Source of the DNA: Duncaniella sp.
Lineage (GTDB): Bacteria > Bacteroidota > Bacteroidia > Bacteroidales > Muribaculaceae
NCBI GenBank assembly: GCA_022511285.1
Contig: JAFLRW010000123.1
Coordinates: forward strand, 1 to 5,670
Length of the DNA stretch: 5,670 nucleotides
Reading direction: 5' to 3'
Part shown: one piece after another, positions 1 to 5,475 of the stretch
How the letters are laid out: every line of letters starts with the position of its first letter
Position numbering within the stretch: position 1 is the first letter of the stretch
Position numbers and translations under genes: made by a program
Notes under the pieces: model-generated
What the model was told of the DNA's origin: nothing
What the model saw: the letters and a program-made list of their open reading frames with translations, nothing else
Databases searched by the model: none

Positions 1-147
1 ACATTACTCTCTTGCCATAGCTTGCTATGACGCGAGAGTGTCCACCTCATCTCGTATAACGGGGTTGAGGTTTCCAGGCTTCAATCCCGAGAATCAGTAA
101 GACACTTTCGTGTTGATTCAGATTTTCGTGTCAAGTTTATAACTCAA
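1..147 (-). ncRNA. Candidate structured RNA, 5' part only (runs off left edge)
   Basis: A consensus promoter at 153-184 points into this stretch, and no credible coding frame follows. Read as minus-strand RNA from about 147, it folds into several hairpins. GAATCA (119-114) pairs with TGATTC (96-91) around ACAC-GAAA-GTGT (113-102), which has a GNRA tetraloop. TCTCG (92-88) can pair with CGAGA (54-50), enclosing a GGG-TTGA type stem (88-81 with 68-62). A long hairpin with arms at 6-11 and 34-39 and an inner stem at 16-20/25-29 lies at the edge. An alternative 6-bp stem (71-66 with 49-44) competes with the 88-62 stem. I do not recognise the signatures of tmRNA, RNase P RNA or SRP RNA. A 6S-like RNA or the leader of a gene further left are possible. 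The pairing is by eye, and the 3' end is not in the window. Confidence 0.42.
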
Positions 148-152
148 CGATG

Positions 153-184
153 CAAAATTACGATTTTTAAAATCATCCACCAAA
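153..184 (-). promoter_or_regulatory. Bacteroidetes-type promoter firing leftward
   Basis: On the minus strand, TTTG (184-181) is followed after exactly 20 bases by TAATTTTG (160-153). This matches the Bacteroides primary sigma consensus TTTG-N19/20-TAnnTTTG at every fixed position. AT-rich DNA lies just upstream (182-208). Transcription should begin near 147 and run off the left edge. The spacer contains a 13-base palindrome (162-174) that could be an operator. Confidence 0.6.
162..174. repeat. 13-base palindrome in the promoter spacer
   Basis: GATTTT-T-AAAATC is a perfect inverted repeat around one central base. It lies wholly between the -33 and -7 elements of the 153-184 promoter, where a bound dimer would block RNA polymerase. 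It is AT-rich and could arise by chance. Confidence 0.35.
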
Positions 185-294
185 TATTTTCTTAAAAAAA
201 TTTTTGGCGTAACTTGCTGATTTATTGCTAAAATAAGAATTTGAGAAAGTGCTTTTTGGGACCTTAAAATATTGTAAATAAGTATGATAATAGG

Positions 295-344
295 CACAAA
301 AATACGTATGCAACAGAAACTCCCGTTACACACGTATTTTAGTG
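295..344 (-). terminator. Long hairpin, probable terminator of leftward transcription
   Basis: As minus-strand RNA, AAAATACGTGTGTAAC (340-325) pairs with GTTGCATACGTATTTT (314-299) as 16 continuous pairs. Two of these are G-U wobbles that would be A-C mismatches on the other strand. The loop is ten bases, and three further outer pairs follow one mismatch. The 3' arm is U-rich (UAUUUUUGUG), as in an intrinsic terminator, though the U run sits inside the stem rather than after it. It lies 32 bases after the stop of the small acidic frame (376). It may instead be a structured regulatory element. Confidence 0.5.
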
Positions 345-375
345 ATTAAAACACTGACATTAAACTTGTTACAAA

Positions 376-534
376 TTAAATGCAATATTTTTCTTCAATC
401 GGCTTTAAATCTGCGTCCTCGCTGTTTTCTTCATCATCGGAAGTCTCATTTGCGATAGATAAGCCCTGTTCCTCATTCTCGAAGTCCCCAAAAAATTGAA
501 GCACCTTAGACACTTCAATTTCTTCATCTTTCAC
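376..534 (-). CDS. Small acidic hypothetical protein, or the 3' remnant of a broken gene
   Basis: From GTG at 534-532 the frame encodes 52 residues ending in EEKYCI and a TAA stop. It is very acidic in the middle (ETSDDEENSEDAD). Most codons begin with a purine and many with G, as expected of true coding DNA. The same frame is open upstream to a stop at 603-601 with no ATG, GTG or TTG beyond 534, and the upstream part reads through the hairpin at 547-593. Two readings fit: a short gene starting at GTG and depending on read-through from the lyase gene, since no promoter is visible between them, or the tail of a gene whose 5' part was lost when the DNA now upstream was joined. No family is recognised, and there is no signal peptide or membrane segment. 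An overlapping frame starting at ATG near 528 gives a basic peptide of about 40 residues and looks less natural. Confidence 0.4.
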   Translation of the reverse strand: MKDEEIEVSKVLQFFGDFENEEQGLSIANETSDDEENSEDADLKPIEEKYCI

Positions 535-546
535 GACTCTTATATG

Positions 547-593
547 ATATAAATCCGGCCCTTGATGTATGACATCCAGGACCGGATTTATAT
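547..593 (-). terminator. Near-perfect 47-base hairpin after the lyase stop codon
   Basis: Arms 547-568 and 572-593 pair around a three-base loop. The outer 12 pairs (ATATAAATCCGG with CCGGATTTATAT) are perfect, then come CCT/AGG and GATGT/ACATC blocks. As minus-strand RNA the 559/581 position is a G-U wobble, so 21 of 22 positions pair. On the plus strand it is a C-A mismatch, so the hairpin fits leftward RNA better. It begins 16 bases after the lyase stop, which suits a terminator or an mRNA 3'-end stabiliser. No true U run follows, only the AU-rich arm, so termination is not certain. Confidence 0.5.
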
Positions 594-608
594 ATATGGA
601 TTAAAATG

Positions 609-3371
609 TTACTTCACTGCAAACTTCGCTGAGAGTGTCTGTGTGGGCAAGCGGAGGGTTGCTATATAGACTCCGGCCATCAATCCTTCTGTGGGAAGAG
701 GTGTGGTGTATGTGGCCTCTGACTCTATAGAACCTACGGGTATGACAGCCACGAGCACACCGGTCACATTGTAAATGGCAACTTCAGCTGAGCAAGGTGT
801 GGCGGATGAAATTTGCATCAGCAGTTCGCTGCCTCGCCCACTGGCAATGATGTTGAATGAAGACTCTGCTCCGGGAGTGGCTATCATTTGTGACAAGCTC
901 GATGATTCTCCTTCCTTCAACTCATAGGGCCCAAGATCACGCGCGGCGCCATAAACAGGCTGGAACAGAGCCGGAAATTCATCAGTGAAAGGCACCGCTT
1001 TATCAAGACCGGAATCCACTAATTTGCTACCGCTTTTCAGACGGGCGAATTTAAGTGGAAGACTGCCGTCGTCACCTCTCGGAGCAAGAGCATCAGCTTC
1101 AGAGAGGCTCTCATAATCAGAACGTGAAAAGTCTGTCACCACATTGGTGAAGAATGTCTTACCTTGTTGAGGAGTGACGCCAAGAGCGTTATTACTCTCC
1201 TTTCCAACAAGGATTTCCTGGCGGCCGAAGCAAACATTATTGTAAAACTCCGAGTTGGCACCGCCACCTGATTCAAACATAAAGTCATATCCATTGTCAA
1301 ACGCAAGCCCCCCAATCACAACGTGGCCATCCTTATGGGAGTTGCAGTCAAAGCCTTTGGTAGAGCCGCTCTTATTATTGCCAAAGGCCACACAATTGTA
1401 GGCATAATGAACACCCTTTGACGAGCCGCCAGAGCCGTTGCCTCCAAGTTTTATACCATTGCCATTGCCTGAAAAACCGGGGCCGCTGTTGAAGTACTCG
1501 TAGACCCAAGTGTGGTCTTCAGCTTTGCCTGATTCCCAGGCCCAACATTCTATAAGAGTAACTGAGTAGTCAGTCTCATAGAGGTCCCAAGCATCGTCGC
1601 TATTACGCCAAGCGCGACAGCGGATGAAGCGGTTGCCTTTACCATTGTGCATCTTACAGGCAAAACCATCAGCGTCACTGCCGTAGTTGGCATCAAAGTC
1701 ACAGTTATGATGTGAGTCACAGTCAATAATTGTATTATATGCGCAGAAGGAGCCATCGTTGTGTGAACCAAGACCGCTATCAGCGAAATTATGACCAAAG
1801 CCCATCTGCAATCCCGAATCTAAATTGTAGCTGAATTCGCATCGTTCGATGCAGTTGTGGCTGCCTTCAAGCTTGAGACCATTGTCTGCCGCATGCATGA
1901 TGTGGAGACCGTAGAGATGCCAATAGTTGCCGGTGAGGAGGATTCCGCGGTCGCCAACTTTGCTGCGATCGCGATTGCAGTCAATCAACTGTTGTTCAAA
2001 ATCAAAGATAGGATGTTCGTCTTGATAAGCAGTAATGGTAATGGGGGCACCCTCGGAGCCGGAGTTCTTGATGCGGACAGTGAGTTTTCCGCTGCTGTCA
2101 CGTGTGGTGAAATGGTAGCGACCGCCACGACAGTATATCACATCGCCGGCCACAGCCGCATTTACAGCTTTCTGGAGATTTAGCCACGGAGCATCGATTG
2201 TGCCGGCCGCAGAGTCGTCGCCATCAGGTGCAATAAAATATTCGTGGTTGTCGCTGTCTGCGCCTGTTCCTTTTACTGCAATTTCTACCGACGCACCGCC
2301 ACCGCTCACCGCAAGCACACTCTCATGAGAGCCGTAAGTGGCAGGAGTGAAACGCACGGTGACGGCTTTATTTAGTTCAGAGCCTGTGTAAGGAAGCGTT
2401 ATGGAGTTGGAATAAGTGATGCCATCAAGACTGAGAGTCACTGCATCAGATGTGGATGTAACCGTTACATCACCTTGTGCGGGAGCGAGATATCTGCCTG
2501 TCAGCACAACCTCTTTCTCTTTAGCCCCTCCTACACGAGTCTTCATAAAATCTATCGTGGCGGGAGAGGAAGTCACTGTTGGCACGGTGAGAGTGGTGAC
2601 AGTCTTTGTCTGAGCTCCTGTGGTTAGATAATTTCTGGCCTCGCCATCGCCATTATATTCAAAGACCCCTATTGTATAGGTAGTTCCCGGCACGAGTCCG
2701 TCGGCAACAACCCTGTCAACGTCGCCTGAAGCAAGAATTGTCACATTGTCAACCTTCTTTGGGAATGCACCGGTAAAAGCCTCGCCGTCAACCGGAGTCC
2801 AACCAAGCGACTCTCCCTCAGCGATTGCCACAAGCCGCCCCGAACCGTTCCCCTTTGTCAAACCTATCTCTATGCTGTTGCCAGTCAGAGCTCCAATCTC
2901 TATTGTCGACACCTGTGTTGGCTCAGACGCAAGGTTTATATACACGAGCTCAATGTCATCAATATAAATTGTAGCGCTCTGGCAGCTGAATCTCACCTGC
3001 ACATCAGCCTCAGCAGAAGCCGTTACGGAGTGGCTTGCCGAGCCATACGCCGATGCCGACGACACAGTGGTTGATCCAATCTCCTGCCAAGTGGCACCAC
3101 CGTCGGTCGACGCATCGACCTTCAGCACCTTGCCACTGCCGGAACCTCTATGACGATATGCCACCGTGCGAAGGCCGCCAATGGCCGGCGATGTAAGAGT
3201 GGAATTGGCGCCCATTGCGGCACGCTGGCTATTGTTGTCTTTCTTAACTGTGACTCCATTTGATGTCCAACCCTCCGGAATCTGACCTGATTCAAAATCT
3301 ACTAAGATTGTTTCGCCCCACGTACACACAGAAATGGCCGCAGCAGCAAGTCCTAATAACAAACGTTTCAT
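609..3371 (-). CDS. Secreted PL9-family pectate/rhamnogalacturonan lyase with type IX secretion sorting domain
   Basis: This 920-residue exported enzyme probably cleaves pectic polysaccharide by calcium-dependent beta-elimination. Residues 1-19 are a signal peptide (MKRLLLGLAAAAISVC). Residues 22-145 form a beta-rich 'choice-of-anchor'-like domain ending IYIDDIELVY. Residues 150-260 resemble fibronectin type III and 265-370 an Ig-like domain. The catalytic right-handed beta-helix starts at about 377 with YFIAPDGDDSAAGT and the typical GDVIYCRGGRY. Its active site matches Pel9A of Dickeya: D568 (ADGF), D592, D593 and D596 (SDDAWD) are spaced exactly like the calcium ligands D209, D233, D234 and D237, and K641 (GNGIKLGG) fits the catalytic base K273. 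Residues 840-920 look like a type A type IX sorting domain (IYNVTG, GVYIATL, KFAVK), implying surface display or release. The start is set by the signal peptide and a promoter 49 bases upstream. No SusC/D partners are visible. PL9 also includes rhamnogalacturonan-I lyases, so the exact substrate is open. Confidence 0.95.
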   Translation of the reverse strand: MKRLLLGLAAAAISVCTWGETILVDFESGQIPEGWTSNGVTVKKDNNSQRAAMGANSTLTSPAIGGLRTVAYRHRGSGSGKVLKVDASTDGGATWQEIGSTTVSSASAYGSASHSVTASAEADVQVRFSCQSATIYIDDIELVYINLASEPTQVSTIEIGALTGNSIEIGLTKGNGSGRLVAIAEGESLGWTPVDGEAFTGAFPKKVDNVTILASGDVDRVVADGLVPGTTYTIGVFEYNGDGEARNYLTTGAQTKTVTTLTVPTVTSSPATIDFMKTRVGGAKEKEVVLTGRYLAPAQGDVTVTSTSDAVTLSLDGITYSNSITLPYTGSELNKAVTVRFTPATYGSHESVLAVSGGGASVEIAVKGTGADSDNHEYFIAPDGDDSAAGTIDAPWLNLQKAVNAAVAGDVIYCRGGRYHFTTRDSSGKLTVRIKNSGSEGAPITITAYQDEHPIFDFEQQLIDCNRDRSKVGDRGILLTGNYWHLYGLHIMHAADNGLKLEGSHNCIERCEFSYNLDSGLQMGFGHNFADSGLGSHNDGSFCAYNTIIDCDSHHNCDFDANYGSDADGFACKMHNGKGNRFIRCRAWRNSDDAWDLYETDYSVTLIECWAWESGKAEDHTWVYEYFNSGPGFSGNGNGIKLGGNGSGGSSKGVHYAYNCVAFGNNKSGSTKGFDCNSHKDGHVVIGGLAFDNGYDFMFESGGGANSEFYNNVCFGRQEILVGKESNNALGVTPQQGKTFFTNVVTDFSRSDYESLSEADALAPRGDDGSLPLKFARLKSGSKLVDSGLDKAVPFTDEFPALFQPVYGAARDLGPYELKEGESSSLSQMIATPGAESSFNIIASGRGSELLMQISSATPCSAEVAIYNVTGVLVAVIPVGSIESEATYTTPLPTEGLMAGVYIATLRLPTQTLSAKFAVK

Positions 3372-3419
3372 ACAATATAAAGTGTAGTGATTTAAGATTA
3401 TATTCTTCTATCTTGAACG

Positions 3420-3451
3420 CAAAGTTAATAATCTCATTTCAAATAGACAAA
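3420..3451 (-). promoter_or_regulatory. Promoter of the PL9 lyase gene
   Basis: On the minus strand TTTG (3451-3448) is followed after 20 bases by TAACTTTG (3427-3420), a full match to the Bacteroidetes consensus. Transcription should start near 3413, leaving a leader of about 40 bases before the ATG at 3371. No riboswitch fits in that leader and no Shine-Dalgarno sequence is visible, as usual in this phylum. Confidence 0.65.
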
Positions 3452-3505
3452 AAAATTATAAAAATCACAAAAAATGCGGAGTGGTAAAAATTTGCTGCTG
3501 CAATG

Positions 3506-3537
3506 CTTGGTAGTTTGATAAAAAACCTATAACTTTG
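3506..3537 (+). promoter_or_regulatory. Promoter of the CAT-anticodon tRNA gene
   Basis: TAACTTTG (3530-3537) matches the -7 element fully. CTTG (3506-3509) lies 20 bases upstream and differs from TTTG by one base. A perfect TTTG at 3514-3517 is too close (12 bases). The predicted start, near 3544, is about 45 bases before the tRNA. The promoter diverges from that of the lyase gene. Confidence 0.55.
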
Positions 3538-3588
3538 CAGCGTCAAAAGTCAACAGAGTGTGTTTTACAACTCCACAAAATGACTGAC

Positions 3589-3662
3589 GGTCCTATAGCT
3601 CAGTTGGTTAGAGCAACAGACTCATAATCTGTGGGTCCTAGGTTCAAGCCCTAGTGGGACCA
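3589..3662 (+). tRNA. tRNA with anticodon CAT (Met, or Ile2 read by lysidine)
   Basis: A 74-base cloverleaf: acceptor GGTCCTA pairs with TGGGACC (one G-U), D arm GCTC/GAGC, anticodon stem ACAGA/TCTGT with loop CTCATAA, T arm CTAGG/CCTAG with loop TTCAAGC, and discriminator A. CCA is not encoded (CGAGG follows). CAT may denote elongator Met or the minor Ile tRNA whose C34 is changed to lysidine by TilS. The acceptor has C4-G69 and C5-G68, the pairs TilS is known to favour, and the GGNCCT start resembles Bacillus Ile2. The C29-G41 pair found in some Ile tRNAs is absent (A29-U41 here). It is not the initiator, which has an unpaired 1-72 position and three G-C pairs in the anticodon stem. Confidence 0.97.
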
Positions 3663-3668
3663 CGAGGA

Positions 3669-3713
3669 AATCGCCCGGCGAATGCGCAAGCATTGCTCGG
3701 CGATTGTTCTTTT
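3669..3713 (+). terminator. Intrinsic terminator of the tRNA transcript
   Basis: AATCGCC (3669-3675) pairs with GGCGATT (3699-3705). After a small internal loop, GC-(G)-AATGC pairs with GCATTGC around a GCAA tetraloop (3686-3689). TTGTTCTTTT (3704-3713) supplies the U run. It starts seven bases after the tRNA. The exonuclease gene converges from the right and ends at 3726; the minus-strand copy has only a weak U run, so it may serve that gene less well. Confidence 0.8.
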
Positions 3714-3725
3714 ATGTAATGGAGA

Positions 3726-4214
3726 TTATAAAATCTTTAAGGCTATGGCTGCACAGGCTTCGGCATCGGCAAGGGCGTGGTGATGGTTGTCTAAATCAAA
3801 TCCACAGGCGGCCGAAACGGTGTGTAGTTGATGGTTTGGGAGTCGGAGACATCGCCTTGAAGCTGCTAATGTGCAGTGAAATTCATATCCCGGATACTCC
3901 ATATCATACTCCTCGAAAACGGCTTTCAGACAACTTTCGTCGAATGGGCGATTGTGTGCCACCAGTGGCAATCCGGCGAGTCGGTCCTCCACTTGCGCCC
4001 ACACTTCGGGGAAGGCGGGCTGGCAATCGGTATCAGTTCGTGTCAAACCGTGGATCTCTGTAGTCCACCCTGTGTAATAATTAGGTATCGGCCGGATTAG
4101 GCTGTAGAAACGATCTACTATCTGACCATCTCTTACTATCACTATGCCGACACTGCACACACTTGAGCGCCTCCCATTGGCTGTCTCAAAATCTATTGCT
4201 GCAAAATCTCTCAT
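3726..4214 (-). CDS. DEDDh-type 3'-5' exonuclease (DnaQ-like)
   Basis: This 162-residue protein is a single RNase T/DnaQ-fold exonuclease domain that removes nucleotides from 3' ends of DNA or RNA using two metal ions. All catalytic motifs are visible: Exo I with D8 and E10 (AAIDFETAN), Exo II with D92 (AHNRPFDESCL), and Exo III with H145 and D150 (HHALADAEA), which places it in the DEDDh class. The domain fills the protein, with no polymerase, BRCT or helicase partner, so it is probably not the replicative proofreading subunit, though small stand-alone homologues are common in Bacteroidales. Its ATG overlaps the stop of the upstream WYL regulator by four bases (ATGA, 4211-4214), indicating translational coupling in one operon. 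The biological substrate cannot be told from sequence. Confidence 0.95.
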   Translation of the reverse strand: MRDFAAIDFETANGRRSSVCSVGIVIVRDGQIVDRFYSLIRPIPNYYTGWTTEIHGLTRTDTDCQPAFPEVWAQVEDRLAGLPLVAHNRPFDESCLKAVFEEYDMEYPGYEFHCTLAASRRCLRLPNHQLHTVSAACGFDLDNHHHALADAEACAAIALKIL

Positions 4215-5116
4215 TGCTTTTTACCATCATACATTTCACATAAATCTGAGGCCCAGCCTCGCATTGTGCCACGCAACGACTCCGGCTCCAACACCTCAAT
4301 CTTAGTGCCAAATGAGAGGAGTTTCATCACAAGATCATAGGTCGGGGCTACACACAGTTGAAAATCGGCATACTCGCCGGTGTCCTCAATCAATTTTTGG
4401 CTATCGTGTAACGGCAAGCTTGCCATATAGAGACGGTGGATATCGTATGCCCTGATGACTATCTTTTCAGGCTTTACATCATATCCTATAACCACGCCGA
4501 AATATGGCGCAAAAAACTGCTCGGCATTAAAATCCTGTGGCAACCTGAAATGCTCTTCAGTCACTTCTATCTTCAAAATTCTGTCAAGGCCGTAAATTTT
4601 CACATGTCCCCTATTGTTTTGCCCCAACATATACCAACGGTTTTCAAATAATTTAAGACAATAAGGCTCAATCAAAAAGCGATAACTCTCTCTGTCAAAC
4701 CGCTGATAGGTTATCCATATCTTAACATTTCTCTTCAAAGCTGTTATGATTGTCTTGAGATGGTCATTGCCTGAAGGGATTTTGTTGACTAATATGCGGT
4801 CACTGATAGAGATGTTATTGTTAATCAGAATGCCGGTGGCTATCGTGTCAATCATCCATTTGTTCAGATGATTATCTTCTATAATTTCAGGATTGTCTAT
4901 ATAATACTTATATCCGCCGGCCCTCTGGCAGGATATTATGACTCCAAATTGCAGATAGATGTCATCTTTCCAGCGATTAAATGTGGCCCGAGAAAGCTTC
5001 TCATCCACATTAAGCCCTGCATATTCGCGCCATTGGTCTGATATGTCTGCCAATGAAATCCGCTTGGCCTTATGTATCGTATTAATCAGCCAAATATATT
5101 TCTCCGTCTGAGTCAT
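4211..5116 (-). CDS. WYL-domain transcriptional regulator
   Basis: This 301-residue cytoplasmic protein has an N-terminal helix-turn-helix-like region (about 5-72; the RWKDDIYLQFGVII and GGYKYYI segments resemble the wing of such domains). A WYL domain spans about 120-190, with WYML at 161-164 and the conserved YGLDRI at 175-180, and a C-terminal WCX-like extension covers about 215-295 (ending RGTMRGWASDL). WYL proteins bind DNA and sense ligands, often nucleic acid or nucleotide; several regulate DNA-damage or phage-defence genes (the CapW and BrxR types). It is the first gene of an operon with the 3'-5' exonuclease, overlapping it by four bases, so it may control its own operon. The ATG at 5116 gives a full-length family member, and a candidate promoter lies about 35 bases upstream. 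Ligand and target genes are unknown. Confidence 0.94.
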   Translation of the reverse strand: MTQTEKYIWLINTIHKAKRISLADISDQWREYAGLNVDEKLSRATFNRWKDDIYLQFGVIISCQRAGGYKYYIDNPEIIEDNHLNKWMIDTIATGILINNNISISDRILVNKIPSGNDHLKTIITALKRNVKIWITYQRFDRESYRFLIEPYCLKLFENRWYMLGQNNRGHVKIYGLDRILKIEVTEEHFRLPQDFNAEQFFAPYFGVVIGYDVKPEKIVIRAYDIHRLYMASLPLHDSQKLIEDTGEYADFQLCVAPTYDLVMKLLSFGTKIEVLEPESLRGTMRGWASDLCEMYDGKKQ

Positions 5117-5150
5117 CCTTAAATTGAATATGTTTGCTGTTTTCCGAGCG

Positions 5151-5183
5151 TAAAGTTACACATATCTTGTCGCATTTTGTAAA
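5151..5183 (-). promoter_or_regulatory. Weak candidate promoter of the WYL-exonuclease operon
   Basis: TAACTTTA (5158-5151, minus) differs from the -7 consensus only in its last base. TTTA (5183-5180) lies 21 bases upstream, also one base off. The predicted start leaves a leader of about 28 bases. The inverted repeat CTTGT-N13-ACAAG (5166-5188) covers the -33 region. A weak promoter would fit a regulated operon, but the match is partial. Confidence 0.4.
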
Positions 5184-5188
5184 ACAAG
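5166..5188. repeat. Inverted repeat over the WYL operon promoter, possible operator
   Basis: CTTGT (5166-5170) and ACAAG (5184-5188) are exact inverted copies separated by 13 bases, a spacing close to two helical turns centre to centre. The site overlaps the -33 region of the candidate promoter, where an autoregulating WYL dimer could bind. Five-base arms can occur by chance. Confidence 0.25.
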
Positions 5189-5214
5189 TTGGTAAATTCT
5201 TAATTATTCACAAC

Positions 5215-5252
5215 AAAAAAAGCAACGAATCATCTCTGAAACGCTGCTTTTT
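5215..5252 (-). terminator. Intrinsic terminator of tRNA-His
   Basis: As minus-strand RNA, AAAAAGCAGCG (5252-5242) pairs with CGTTGCTTTTT (5227-5217) around a 14-base loop with one G-U pair. The U run (complement of the A tract 5215-5221) follows directly. It lies about 12 bases after the tRNA 3' end and also insulates the WYL operon. Confidence 0.8.
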
Positions 5253-5263
5253 GAAAAACTCGG

Positions 5264-5338
<75 letters not shown>

Positions 5339-5357
5339 ATATTTGTCAAAAGCGTTG

Positions 5358-5388
5358 CAAATTTAAGGTTTATTTTTGAACTGACAAA
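5358..5388 (-). promoter_or_regulatory. Promoter of tRNA-His
   Basis: On the minus strand TTTG (5388-5385) is followed after 19 bases by TAAATTTG (5365-5358), a full consensus match. The predicted start, near 5350, is about a dozen bases before the tRNA 5' end. Confidence 0.65.
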
Positions 5389-5475
5389 ATTTTGAGAAAA
5401 AATCCATGAAAAACCGTTTAAGGAAAGTCCAAATGGAGAGTCTAAAGTGAAGGACAATTTTACAAAATTTCCTAT

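Noticed and set aside
118..333. A 71-codon open frame on the minus strand
   Set aside because: It is AT-rich, starts inside the 295-344 hairpin, runs across the promoter at 153-184 and lacks the purine-first codon pattern. It looks like chance.
1..600. CRISPR array or insertion-sequence end in the left region
   Set aside because: There are no regularly spaced direct repeats, no transposase motifs and no target duplication; the repeats seen are hairpin arms.
1857..2183. Plus-strand open frame inside the lyase gene (also 2416-2613, 2746-2967 and the minus-strand 1550-1798)
   Set aside because: These are shadows of the well-supported 920-residue lyase in another frame and show no recognisable domain.
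3325..3371. Lipoprotein signal in the lyase (cysteine at residue 16)
   Set aside because: The residues before the cysteine (ISV) do not fit a lipobox, and the type IX sorting tail implies ordinary signal peptidase cleavage.
3260..3487. Plus-strand open frame across the lyase start and promoter
   Set aside because: It overlaps the signal peptide and promoter of the lyase antisense and has no family features.
3704..4100. Plus-strand open frames over the exonuclease gene
   Set aside because: They are antisense to conserved exonuclease motifs and rich in residues typical of shadow frames.
5406..5450. 14-codon open frame upstream of the right-edge gene
   Set aside because: It is too short, has no initiation signal, and shows no sign of acting as a leader peptide.
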